Source: Atriophallophorus winterbourni (Eukaryota > Platyhelminthes > Trematoda > Plagiorchiida > Microphallidae). Taken from it: 64,000 nt of DNA. The stretch spans positions 15,036 to 79,035 of the forward strand of contig JACCGJ010000611.1 in assembly GCA_013407085.1 (NCBI GenBank). Reading direction: 5' to 3'. The position numbers and the translations under genes were made by a program. Below the pieces are notes generated by a model that searched no databases, was not told where the DNA came from, and saw only the letters and a list, made by a program, of their open reading frames with translations. Below are positions 1 to 10,215 of this stretch, in pieces; within the stretch, counting starts at the first letter, position 1; the number at the start of each line of letters is the position of its first letter.

Positions 1-119
1 CCGTGTCCCTAGAAACGAAAGAAAGAAACAGGCTCTTTTCAATGAATGAGGTATTTTGATTTATAGCAGACCTCTGCAAAATCTTAAAAATTGTAGGTTC
101 TTGCCACGGTAATATCCAT

Positions 120-1030
120 ACTTCTAGAGAGTTTGGGAAAAATGGTGGCTTCAAAGTTTACCGTTGTTTGTTACTTATTCACTGTTTAAAGGAAATTGAA
201 ACTGATCTTACTGTTTGCACTTGATGACGGCAAAACAGCAGAATAACGGTGGGGAGTGTAATTTCGGAGTATGTGACAGCAGAGTGCTTTGTCATCCATG
301 AGCCCTTTAGTGCTTGACCACGAAACACAATGTGCATTTGTGTTCTTTGAACCTCGTGGTTCGGTACGGCAACCCTATGCAACAGTGGCTTCAAGTATAA
401 CCCTTGTTTACCACTTTACCACTGCTTCAAGGCTCACTGAACTTGATTTTACTGTCTCCACCTAATGACGGTAAATAGCCAGAAACCGGTAGCGGTGTGT
501 AAGGGATGGGAATGTGAGTATCACACTACATTGTTCTTTTATAAGCACCTCGAGCGCTCGGTCAGAAATCGCATTGCGTTTCCGTATTTGAACGTCGTCG
601 TTCTTTGTAAGAACCCTATACAACAGTGGCATACAAAGTCATTTCTAAACGTCGTGAGCGTTTTCACTTTGTGATTCTGTGTTTGAAAACCCTGCCTCGT
701 TTTACCGTGACATTCAATTATAAATTTGTTCATCACTTATCCACTGTTTCGAGACTGAAGGGTTCCAATCTCACTGTCTCCATCCCATGACGGCAAACAG
801 CTATAAGTCGATTGTGGTGTATAAACGCAGGTTAGGTCAACACTCCAAAAACTGGTCAATTCGATTTGTTTCAATCCGTTGACTTGTATCTATTGTATGG
901 TTGCCCTTACTAATGTTGGATATACATATCTCACTAACAGTGGCTTCCAATTATAACTTTATTTACTACTTTTCGACTGTATCAAGGCTCACAGAACATG
1001 ATCATTTGGTTTAAACCTGACGATAATATC
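120..1030 (+). repeat. Retrozyme-like tandem repeat array, decayed hammerhead cores
   Basis: Three to four imperfect units stand head to tail. Each has an 'aacagtggc' block, a 'tttaccac..cactgttt' block and a hammerhead-like core. The cores lie near 211-260, 452-500 and 774-819, so spacing is about 242 and 323 bp. All three are damaged. The first has an extra T in CTGATGA and GAAT in place of GAAA. The second has CTAATGA but keeps GAAA, ACCGGT and a stem II. The third has lost both conserved boxes but keeps the GTGGTG stem I strand. The units match those at 14.5, 57.2 and 61.3 kb. The hairpin at 600-614 (GTTCTT-TGT-AAGAAC) is a compensated variant of one found in other copies. A fourth unit fades out near 1030. 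Confidence 0.75.
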
Positions 1031-1074
1031 ACACTGCTATAAGAGTGGTAGTTTGTTAAGTCAGTAACTTGAAG

Positions 1075-1650
1075 CATTCACGGCACTCTTCCGTGGTTTA
1101 CAAAAAGTCCTGCCAAAGCTTAGCATTGCTCAGAAGGATCTTCGGTAGTTTCACAAAGCAGATACTCCCAGGGAAAATTAACACCTATATCAGACCAACA
1201 ATGATGTACGCTGTTCAAGCATGGTCACCATGGTTACAATAGGACATGACTTTGCTGCAACGCGTATACAACCTCGCTACAAAACTGATGTCTGTACTAT
1301 ACAACAGCCCATACGAGGAGCGGATTGCAACTCTAGACCTCTTTGACTTTTCGTGCCGTCGTCTCAGGGGTGACTTGTTCAACATTCTGCATACAGTGGA
1401 TCACCCACTTGAACCCCTTTTTCATCGGCAAGAAGCACGTGGTAGCAGATCGCAGGGCTACAAGTTAATTATTCCACACTCCAGATCAAATTGTGGAAGG
1501 TTCTTCTTTGCTGCCCGAGCTTGTTTTATATAGAACTTTCTGTCATAAAATATCATTTGTGCATCTATCTTAAACATATTCAAGACTGAACTGGACACGT
1601 ATATGTTGACCAAATCGAACATCGTAAAGGCACATCAGAAATCGTTTAAG
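1075..1650 (+). pseudogene. LINE-D (CR1-like) reverse transcriptase 3' fragment
   Basis: Plus-strand reading gives the C-terminal part of a CR1-type LINE ORF2. Recognisable blocks are 'VVYKKSCQSLALLRRIF', 'INTYIRPTMMYAVQAW' and 'LQRVYNLATKLMSVLYN', then 'EERIATLDLFDFSCRRLRGD' and an 'HPLEPLFHRQEARG' block. A TAG interrupts it at about 1240, and frame changes follow near the end. It is closely related to the minus-strand copy at 4790-6230 and to 2616-2930. The 5' side is truncated, as is usual for LINE insertions. It is non-functional. Confidence 0.8.
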
Positions 1651-1788
1651 ATGTTCCTTCATATTTATTGATCTTAATATTAGCCTCACAGTGTGAGTAT
1701 TGTTTAGAATGTGTTTGTCGAGCCCATGCCTGTTGTTATTGCTGCCGTGGGACATTCTATTTGAGACACTTTTATTCCATCATCATGG

Positions 1789-2003
1789 TTAACCCTTAAC
1801 TGCCTGAATTATTTCACAAGCGAAGTTTGTTAACAACTGGCACGCCGCATGGCTCAGCCGTCTCGAAACGCGTATCAAACGAGAGCAGAACGTGTGCCGA
1901 ATCCGATACTCCCGGTATACGGAAGTGATCTGTCGAATTTATCCTATCATAAACCTGTAAATTTTGTGTACCGAATTTGACCCATTAGACTGTTAAGGGT
2001 TAA
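1789..2003. mobile_element. piggyBac-like MITE with TTAA target duplications
   Basis: A 207-bp element (1793-1999) is bounded by inverted ends CCCTTAAC and GTTAAGGG. The inverted similarity continues imperfectly inward (tgcctgaa against the complement of ttagac). Directly outside both ends is TTAA (1789-1792 and 2000-2003), the target duplication characteristic of piggyBac transposases. There is no coding capacity, so it is a non-autonomous miniature element. No second copy was recognised in this window. The family assignment rests on TTAA plus a CCC-starting terminal repeat. Confidence 0.7.
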
Positions 2004-2615
2004 TGAGTCTCGTGTGACTGGTATTGAAATGGTCTAAAAAGCATATGGCTTTACAAAAAACCACAGCATAATATGGGAACTACGAATAATATATAACAAG
2101 CAAAAACGGGATTTGGTTGCTTACTGAGCAGTTCAAGAATCAGGTAAAAATCCAATGGGTGGAACTGTTTTCGATTGTTGGGATGACAAATGTAGATGCA
2201 TGGGATCAGGATGTATAGTTTTTTTCGATGCACGGGTTTAGGGTCTCTTATACATGTGATGATTTGGGGAGTACACAACTTAATCGAGCAGATTGTTACA
2301 CGTAAAACAAACTCGCACGACAGTTGAGTCGAGAGTGAGAGACAATCAAAGTCCATATATGAGCCAATGTCTTGTAAGAGCCCCGTAGATTAAAGAAGCA
2401 TTGCAAATGGAGATTTGTGGTAGTCAAGATATTCTAAGCCGAAATCAAATCCTCTCGTTAATAGAGACGTGGATAGTCGAATGAGTTTAGGGTTGTAATT
2501 TGCTCATTTTAACAAAAGACAAGTTTAGTCGCTCGATGGTGCAAAAAATGCGCACGCGAAAAGTTAGGGCCTATCCCTTTTCGGTCTGGCTTATATGGAA
2601 TAGCTACTTTATCCT

Positions 2616-2930
2616 TTATCCGTCGTCTCAGGGGTGACTTGATCCTGCTTTTCAACATTCTGCATACAGTGGATCACCCACTCGAACACCTGTTTCATCG
2701 GCAAGAAGCACGTGGTAGCAGATCGCAGGGCTACAAGTTAATTATTCCACACTCCAGATCAAATTTTCGAAGGTTTTCACTTTGCTGTTAGAGTTTGTTT
2801 TATATGGAACTCCCTGCCCCCACATATCATTTGCGCAACAAGCCTGAACATGTTCAAGACTGAACTTGACAAGTATGTGTTGACCAAATCCAACCTCGCA
2901 CCTGAATACACGTGCTGACTTTCCATATGG
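2616..2930 (+). pseudogene. LINE-D 3'-terminal coding fragment
   Basis: This begins at the RRLRG codons (cgtcgtctcagg). It carries the last ~100 codons of the LINE-D ORF2, matching 1360-1650 almost base for base. The end resembles 'NMFKTELDKYVLTKSNL', a typical CR1 C-terminus. It starts exactly where the minus-strand LINE-D copy at 4790-6230 loses similarity, so an inversion may have split one element. An antisense open frame of 178 codons across 2777-3313 is treated as spurious. Confidence 0.75.
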
Positions 2931-4789
2931 ATAAAACATTTGTGTTGTTTTTTTATGCATTCCCAATATATTTTTAATCTGTGGCTACTGTAAAGTATTT
3001 GAATTACTTTGAAGATGAATTCACACGCAAAACAAGGTGTTACGAAATCTTGGTTAATTTTCCCAGGAATGTCTAAATTATTTAACGCCTGGATGTGATG
3101 AATAATTAAGGTTACGCCATTCCTGGCAGATATGTAATCACGTTTTGAATCAAAACAACAAGTTCTTGAAAGCCGATGTAGCTCCACGTGCGGCGTACGT
3201 GATATCGTGACATTATCGATCAATGAAAACGTTTGATTGGCTGTCGCCGATAACGTGTCGGATATAAAATGGTGAGTGATGAATTTGACCAACGAGAGTG
3301 GCGGAAGAGGCACATGTCTTACAAATGTATGAAAATATTGTTAATGATCATATCTAGTTTGGTATTAGGACTAAATGAGTTCGGCGAAAATCTCCCAACA
3401 GAACTGTACATTCGTGATAATGTTTGAAGACAAAAGGCTCAGAAACGCATCCACACTCTCGACACTTACCAAACTTCCAATTGTATCCGATGGTTATCCA
3501 CGAGGAAAATTTTTTTCACTAAATCAATTCCTGTCGGAAATAAAGTAAAAAAGCCAGTGAAAGTTTGATACCAAATAAGCTAGAATTCACACATAACAGA
3601 GTAAATTTACATGTTGGATAAACTATTGTAAACCTGCAGGCTCATTACATAAGTTGGGCATATGAACGGAAAATGACTTGATGCGCGTGTGTGAATGTGT
3701 GTGTGTGTTCGTAAGCACAGTGGTTACGTACGCAACAAACCTGGTCAAATCCATTGATTTGATTGGTTGAATTTGAGCCAATCAGAAGATCGTGGCTCAG
3801 CTTTTCGCTTCTGGTGGGACATGGGCCATTAATCAGTATTCTTAGTACATTTGGGTTTACTACGAAGCAAGAGCTTCCTGAGTTCTAAGTAAGAGCGTAA
3901 TTGCTGATGCTCCCGATAGGCCTTTGGGGGGTATATCCCATTCATCGTTGGGATATGTAAACTAGTGAGTTCGCTATGGGTTCTTATCCATAAAAGTTAA
4001 TCCGTTGATGTCACAGGTCGACACATGTCCAGCATCCCAGTTTCAAGGCTGACTGAAAATACTCCCACGGCGTCGACCTGCTGAGAGCATGCAGCCAGAA
4101 TTCGGTTGTGACGTGAAAATGGAAGTAATCTGGAACATCCCGAAAATTGATCGCGATGAATTATGGATTTTTGATCGAAATCACGTGCTGGATCGATGAT
4201 GTACAGTCATCACTCGTTACTGTACCACCTCGCTACTATGCCGCTTTTGATTGGTCCTGGCAGGTGGCATAGTATCCCGAATTTGACAGTATAGTGCTGC
4301 TCACATCTACAAAACATACAGTTCGCAATCGGTTTCTGTCTGTTTGCATTTATCAAGTGAACACGGTATGCTTACGTTTTGTGATTTTATTCAAAACTGG
4401 CTTTACACACACTCAACAGCATTGTATCAGAAAAATATAATAGCGACTTATAGGCAATCAATAGCCAAGAAACACCGTTTGCGATGAATCCATTAGATTA
4501 AATTTTTGCTAGCGTTTCGCTTCTGACATAGAAGCTTCGTCAGACCAAGATAGACATGCGAGCTCAATGCAAACTGTTCTATCGCCGTACACGCTAGGTT
4601 AATCCCTTAATTGTTTAGTTTAAGTGTAAGCGTGAACAACGTCCGCTTAGTGAGAAGCCTGCTTTCGTCATACGTGCGCACGTGAGGGGGTATCGAACTT
4701 AATCCTAATCCAGTGTAGCACCAGACTCCCATTCATCTTGTTCATAGGAGTCTTTGTTATTTGAGTCGCCTCTGTGTGTAATCTTTCCC
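2931..4789. other. Intergenic region, no gene recognised
   Basis: No convincing coding exon or RNA gene is visible. It holds a short GT-rich microsatellite (3684-3709). It also holds an imperfect inverted repeat near 4525-4555 (TCTGAC ... GTCAGA around the palindrome GAAGCTTC). Origin unknown. Confidence 0.5.
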
Positions 4790-6230
4790 TCTAAAGCCTA
4801 ACACTACGTCTTATCACTTCAACATGTGCCCTGAGACGACGGTACGACAAGTCAAGCATGTTCAGAGTTGCGATCCTCTCCTCGTATGGCCTGTTGTATA
4901 GTCCGGTCACCAGTTTTGTAGCGCGGTGGTATACGCGTTGCAGCGAGGTCATGTCCTTTTTTAACCATGGTAACCATGCTTGAACAGCGCACTCCATTGT
5001 TGACCTGATATAGATGTTAATTTTCCGTGGGAGTATCTGCTTTGTGAAACTACTGAATATCCTCCTGAGCAGTGCTGAGCTTTGGCAGGACTTTTTGTAT
5101 ACCACAGAACACTGACGTGAAGACTTCAAGTTACTGCTAATCCACACACCCAGGTCTTTCTCTTCCGTAACCCATGAAAGTTGTTGAGATCCTAGAGAGT
5201 ATGTGAATTCAAACGATTTACCGACGTTTAACATTTTACATTTATGGATGTTGAATGGTAGTCAGTTCCGTAAGGACTACTTATGAAGTGCATCGAGATC
5301 TCTTTGTAGAAGCTGGTAATCTTGTATAGTGCGCACGCTAGTAAAAACTTCAATGTCATCCGCAAATAAACTGACTTTACTGCGTACGATTCCAGATAAA
5401 TCGTTCGCGTACACCAGGAAGTATTGGACCCAAGACTGAGCCTTGCGGTAAGCCACTTGTAACTTCTACTGGGCTGGATAGTGCCCAAACAACTCTAACC
5501 CTGATGACTCTACCAGTCAAGTAATATTGTATCCAGGCCAATAGTCTGCCGCACACCCCAAGCTGCTCCAATTTCTGTAGCAGTATGCTGTGGTTAACAC
5601 GGTCAAAAGCTTTAGACATATTCAAGTAACAAGCATGGATAGGGTATCCCTCGTCCATGGCTCGAGTCCAATTATCAAGAGTTATGAGAAGATTGGTGAG
5701 ACAGGAGTGTCTTGTCCTGAATCCGTGCTGTGCGATGGAAAGAAGCTTATTTTGTTCCAAATGTTTGATAAGTTCGTCAGCTACAAATCGTTCGAGAACT
5801 TTAGAGACCACTGGCAACAACGTGACTGGTTTGTAGTTAGACACATCGGATCGGTTCCCTCCTTTGTATATCGGAGTGATTAATCCACTTTGCCGGTCAG
5901 TAGCAACCTTGCTACAACTCAGTGGCAGGTTGAAAGGATCAGAGAGTGGTGAGAATAGAGTATGGCCGCATTGTTTTAGGAGGAAAGGTGTTATTTCACC
6001 AGCACCCGGGGATTTTTGTATTTAATCCGAATAGCCTTACCAGGACACTCTCAGGTTTCATAGCGATTTCGTGTATTGTGTTAATTTGTGATGTGAATGC
6101 AGTCACAACATAACATAAGCGCTCGTTAGGGTAGAATACTCTAGAGTAAAATAAAGGGAAGAGAATGATATAGAAGAGGATAGTGCAGATGAACCCGAGC
6201 CAATGCAACAGGACAAGATTCTTCAAACAG
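4790..6230 (-). pseudogene. LINE-D (CR1-like) reverse transcriptase, minus-strand copy
   Basis: The conceptual protein, read from about 6150 down to 4830, covers the RT fingers and palm: 'LITPIYKGGNRSDVSNYKPV', 'LLPVVSKVLERFVADELI', 'QHGFRTRHSCLTNLL', 'YLNMSKAFDRVNHSILLQKL' and 'SGLPQGSVLGPI'. The thumb and C-terminal blocks follow ('EEKDLGVWISSNLKSS', 'YHRATKLVTGLYNRPYEERI'). The Y/FADD box lies in a disrupted stretch near 5340-5390, and the frame changes there and near 5235. Similarity to other copies stops at the RRLR codons near 4830. Upstream homology begins near 6150. No endonuclease domain is left. It is a truncated, inactive CR1-type LINE; the class call follows the QHGF..SCLTNL, PQGSVLGP and RRLRG(D) motifs. 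Confidence 0.85.
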
Positions 6231-6269
6231 ATTTAGCTCACGAGAATGCACGTTTCGCCTCTCCAAAAC

Positions 6270-7377
6270 CTGGATTTGAAAAGGTGTTAGAAAAAGTCAG
6301 AAAACTTTGCAAACTTTTTCGAAAATCACCTATGAAAAATGAGTGTAAGAGCAAACTTCATTGGAAAAGAATATAAACTTATACTGGATTGCAGAACTAG
6401 GTGAAATAGCACGTTCTGTATGACAGTGCGATTTGTGAAATTAAAAAAACATCATTCATAATGCTCTGCGAGCAATACTATCAACAAAAGCTGTATCCGA
6501 CGATTAATGAAAAAAATCCTCTTCATCCAGTAGAAATGATTTTGAAAGTAATTTGCCGAGAAGATACAGATTTACTTATAGCAGAAATCTCATTAGAATT
6601 TCTCTTGAATAAACTGAGGATTTCGAACAATCATTTGGCTTTTAAGCTTTGTCAAAGTCTTGGGGAGAAATGTTGCAATTGTGGCTTTCTTGAATTATTT
6701 GCACAATCCAAGGAAGTGTAAGGATGAGTCAAGCTCAAAAATCTTTGTTTTTCCAACAAAACAAGTTTTACAGTAGGATGTTGGACAAGTATATGACAGA
6801 TTATATCCTGGATATAACGAGCAGAACGCAACAGAATTATGTAGAGAAACTTAAAATGAAGGAAATTTGCCTTTTTCCTGAACGAATATTTACTATGATA
6901 TGGTAATTGTGAAGCTATGTGCTTTTTGTGACCATAAATTCTTGAATTTTGAATTTTGAATTTTGAATCATGTATTTACGATGTCAATGATGAACTCATG
7001 CGAGAATATACTAGGGCAATGAATAAATTGAATTGAAGCAACTTTAAATAAAAGCAAAAGACTTGAGAAAAATTATAGAGCCTTGCTTACAATTAAAGCT
7101 TTTCCAATTACAGGATTATTCAACACAAAAATTGAAACAAGTCTGTCTGGTAAAAGATGTAGATCATCCAGCAAGTTCTCAATTTTGATTAAATTTGTAA
7201 AAAGTTTAAGAAGATTAAAATTTTTTTTGGTGACAATAAATAGTAAGTGTATACGTATTTGTGTCTCCTTTGGATTTAAGTTATTTAAAAAAATTGCTAA
7301 CCGAATTTTGACCGGTTTTATATAAATGAAAGTCGAATAAAATTGGTTTTAAAATAATCGGTTTTTTGCGAGCCCTA
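6270..7377 (+). pseudogene. hAT-like DNA transposon remnant (transposase 3' part and right TIR)
   Basis: Short frames at 6461-6721 and beyond join, with frameshifts, into a peptide containing 'VAIVAFLNYLHNPRKCKDE' and 'FVFPTKQVLQ'. This resembles the 'L..YLQNP..Y....F..P.K' segment near the C-terminus of many hAT transposases. The right end is AT-rich with CGGTTTT-type words and finishes in gcgagcccta (7368-7377), whose complement TAGGGCTCGC is a typical hAT terminal repeat. The following gtttaaac could be an 8-bp target duplication. No left TIR was found. The transposase is broken and carries a nested LINE tail at 6860-6969. Family call is moderate: motif and TIR agree, but the BED finger and dimerisation domain are not seen. 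Confidence 0.5.
6860..6969 (+). repeat. LINE-E 3' tail inserted in the hAT remnant
   Basis: The 'cctgaacgaatatttactat' segment, 'gtgaagctatgtgcttttt' and a closing (TTGAATT)n run match the 3' ends of the LINE-E copies at 22.16 kb (minus) and 52.2 kb (plus). Only about 110 bp are present, so this is an extreme 5' truncation. The heptamer tail (6940-6967) is the expected target-primed product of CR1/L2-type LINEs. Confidence 0.8.
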
Positions 7378-7429
7378 GTTTAAACCGTATTTTCACGTAT
7401 TTGGGCACATTTGATTAAAAAAATGGCAG

Positions 7430-7620
7430 TATCAACCTTACACAACAGTGGCACACAAAGCACAACTTGTTTCTCATTCTTCCACTGTTTCGAGCGCATA
7501 CGGATCCTAATCCTACTGTCCCCACCTGATGAGTGCAAACAGCAGGAAACCGGTCGTGCGGTATGCGTGTGTGATGGAAATGCATGCAAATGAGCATTTC
7601 CCAACTTTGCTTGAAAATCG
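7430..7620 (+). repeat. Retrozyme-like unit, subfamily B
   Basis: A single unit holds 'cacaacagtggcacacaaag', 'ttccactgtttcgagcgcat', the hammerhead core at 7520-7561 and the downstream block 'ggaaatgcatgcaaatgagc'. The downstream block is shared with 61255-61455 and 63800-64000. It stands 0.6 kb upstream of the Penelope-like fragment and in the same orientation. Confidence 0.8.
7520..7561 (+). ncRNA. Hammerhead ribozyme, subfamily B, near intact
   Basis: Core box CTGATGA is at 7526-7532. Stem II is GTGC (7533-7536), loop AAACA, and GCAG (7542-7545), with only the pair next to GAAA mismatched. GAAA is at 7546-7549. The palindrome ACCGGT (7549-7554) forms the minimal stem III. The cleavage triplet is GTC, ending at C7555. 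Stem I pairs CCCCAC (7520-7525) with GTGCGG (7556-7561), 5 of 6 pairs. This is the type I hammerhead topology. The loss of the G-C pair bordering GAAA suggests reduced activity. Confidence 0.75.
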
Positions 7621-8239
7621 ATTACACAAAGCTTTAAAGTCAACGGAATGATTAAAGGTTCTAACTTCAGATCATCTTGAGTATGTTAGTTGGAGGGTGA
7701 GATTGTGACTGCGTGTCTGGAGACTAAAAATCATTGAATGGATGTCGAAGTGAATCGGACGTCACCTCTGAAGCGCCTGCGCTCTAGAGTGCTCGATCAG
7801 GGTCGAACCAGTCCTTCTACAAATGGTTGGTTATAGAATCCTATAATCATTTGGGTTGCCTTTCGAGATACGTTTTTGATAAACGCGATGTCGTTTAGTC
7901 GTTTAGTCTACGTTTGTGTGTGTATGTATGTATTGAGTATCTTCGCCAAACAAAAGCTGAAGAAAAACCTACGAAAATGCGTCTGAGTAAGCGAAGGACG
8001 TGAGCAATATCAATGGTAATGATTCTGATCACCTCAGCTTCAAAACACCTGTCTGAAATACACAAACAAACTCGTCTGTATTTATGCTCACTAACCTTAA
8101 GAGTACAATGGTTATAAGCCGAAAATTATCAATGAGGAAATGTGAGCGAAAGATAAACTTGCTTAGCTCATCGAGAACGAAAATGGTCTAAAGATTTGGC
8201 AATCGATTGGAATATGATTGGGATCGATCGTGTATTCAT

Positions 8240-8850
8240 AATGCAAAGAAATTTGAGTGCAATCGGTTAGAGCACCGTGAAGCGAGCCAAAGGCTCATAG
8301 ACCACGGTTATCCGAAAAGTTTTGTAAAACGCCGATTGATGAAGGTACCCGTCCGAAAAATCGGAGAAATATTGGCGAGATAAAGTTTGTATACCGTATC
8401 TAAAATGCACATATGAAGCGATACGTAGAATCCTGAACCAGGCGGCCATACGCCTAACTTATAAGATGCACCTCAAGGATAAGACACCTTTATCTAGCGT
8501 TACGAACAGCATCTACAGAATCAACTGTAAGGACTGTTCGGGTGTTTACATAGGGCAGACTTCCAGGGAAATTCACACTAGAATCGAAGAACACCGAAAG
8601 CGTGTCCGGAGACAGCCGCGGGATGCGAGGGAATATCAATCCCTTATTTGAGATTCCGCCTTGGCGGAGCATGTTTTACATACGGGCCACAGCGTAGATC
8701 TAGACAATGTGAAAATATTGAGACGCGGTATTAAACGGTATAGCGAATGCCTACATTCGGAGCCAGTTGAAATTGCCAAAGCGATCAATAAGGTGGATGG
8801 GGCAGAAATCTCCACAATCTGGCGCTCGGCACTGATGCGAAGGTAAATAG
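8240..8850 (+). pseudogene. Penelope-like element: RT C-terminus and GIY-YIG endonuclease
   Basis: The first part (about 8240-8345, one frame) reads 'LIDHGYPKSFVKRRLMKV', the end of a Penelope-type RT. A second frame from 8343 reads 'KVCIPYLKCTYEAIRRIL', a Penelope linker motif. The GIY-YIG nuclease follows: 'SIYRINCKDCSGVYIGQTSR' with CxxC before YIG, then 'TRIEEH' with the catalytic-type Arg. After one in-frame TGA (8649-8651) come 'ALAEHVLHTGHSVDLDN' and the end near 8846. The RT catalytic palm is missing. Penelope elements are established carriers of hammerhead motifs, so the nearby retrozyme is notable. Confidence 0.85.
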
Positions 8851-9900
8851 TTGTTATTCACCTTATACCTACTAGTTAATTAGATTTTTGTTTTTCTTGA
8901 AAAATAACAACCTTGGCCCCTTTAGTTATGTACTTTTATGCACGTGGACCGCTGTGTCAACCGACCATGACCGTCTTCACTTGCATTAGATTGATGTGGA
9001 TACACACTAATTTGCAAATCGACAGCTGATGCTTGTCATTCCCATGAGACGTGACACAGTGTAGGCGTACTATAGGCTGTTTGGTGATAAGGTCAAATCA
9101 GTGGTGGGGGGTTGACTACTACTTAATCATGTTCCCTGTCCTGATTATCACCCTTGGTCAGAAGTGAAACGTTACCCAAAAACAGGTCTAAAGATTTAGT
9201 TTCGTCTATAGCTTTATTTCGTTCGAAAAATACGACGGATGATTTTTCTGAAGTTCACTTAAGCCCCCATAATCGGAGAACGAAGTACGCAGTTTATATC
9301 CCCCAAGTACTTTTATGGAGTTCCTTGCAGCCGGATGCTCTGTGCGCTTTACTGAGTACGATGTACGAGTGAAACAGTTTAATCTCTTCACACAGTTCCG
9401 TAGAAGCAATCTAAGTGACGTATTACCGATATACAAAATATTGTATGCTGCAAACCACACCCTAAAGCAATTATTAAATGCTTAACTCGAGCCAAATACA
9501 GTTACTCAACTACTGAACAAAACCCTAATTTTTGCCCATACTTTTATTATGTTTGCGCCTGTTTTCTTTGGAATTCGCTCTATAAAACTATTGCTACCGA
9601 TCCGCGAAAGACATTTTTCGGAAATCTGAAAAACTTATCGGTTTTATGATGACTTGACTGAATCTGTTTACCAACGCATGGTAAGTAGTTAATTTACTAC
9701 AAAAAACATGGAATTATTGGAGCTAATTATAAAGTATTTCATGAACGAATAGTTAATACCACACGGTAATTATAAAACTGAATGATTTTTGTCAGCATAA
9801 ATTCTTGAGTCTTGCATCACCCCGCAAGTTTTTCCAAGCAATGAAATTAGCTCTTTTTAACCTCACATCAAGAATGTAACAAAAGACCCATAAAGCGATT
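8851..9900. other. Intergenic or intronic, nothing recognised
   Basis: Short frames on both strands (for example 9154-9372 and 9206-9460) have no recognisable domain. If the Rab-like gene continues toward lower coordinates, this stretch is part of its first intron. Confidence 0.4.
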
Positions 9901-9926
9901 CAACAATGTCAATGAAAACGACTTAC

Positions 9927-10215
9927 CAATGGTGGAGATGGTGCTAGCGTTGAACGGTTCCCCCATCAAAGACCGCAACATTGAAGTCTTCCCCACTCCG
10001 GAATTTCCGATCATGAGAACTTTGAAGCGGACATCGTAGCGGGACTCGCCAGACCCTCCACCCATACCATTGGTCATAGTTCGACTCCTAGTCCCATTGA
10101 TTGTCGACTGATCGTTAGAATTCGGGTTTCGTTGTGACGTCTCAAACAATTGTGACTGCCGAATATTTGGGATTGCTAATTGCCTTAATCCGTTGGTGTT
10201 CCCGTTGCTTGACAT
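9927..10215 (-). CDS. Rab-family small GTPase, first coding exon
   Basis: The exon encodes 96 codons plus one base from ATG at 10215. About 60 polar, Asn/Ser/Gly-rich residues are followed by the start of a Ras-superfamily G domain: 'YDVRFKVLMIGNSGVGKTS', with P-loop GNSGVGKT at residues 70-77, then 'NASTISTIG', the run into switch I. The exon ends at a perfect GTAAGT donor (9921-9926). The phase-1 split inside the Gly codon after STI matches the conserved TIG-[IV]-DF of Rabs. The G2-G5 motifs and prenylation tail must lie in later exons at lower coordinates, and none was recognised here. Membership of the Rab family is likely; the subfamily (Rab26/37-, Rab3/27- or Rab44-like) cannot be set from this exon. 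Expected role: GTP-dependent vesicle traffic. Confidence 0.75.

Noticed and set aside
120..1030. CRISPR-like direct repeats
   Set aside because: Repeat units are over 200 bp, diverged and carry ribozyme cores; the genome is eukaryotic.
2777..3313. 178-codon open frame on the minus strand
   Set aside because: Its C-terminal half is antisense to a LINE-D fragment and the rest shows no domain, so it is treated as chance.
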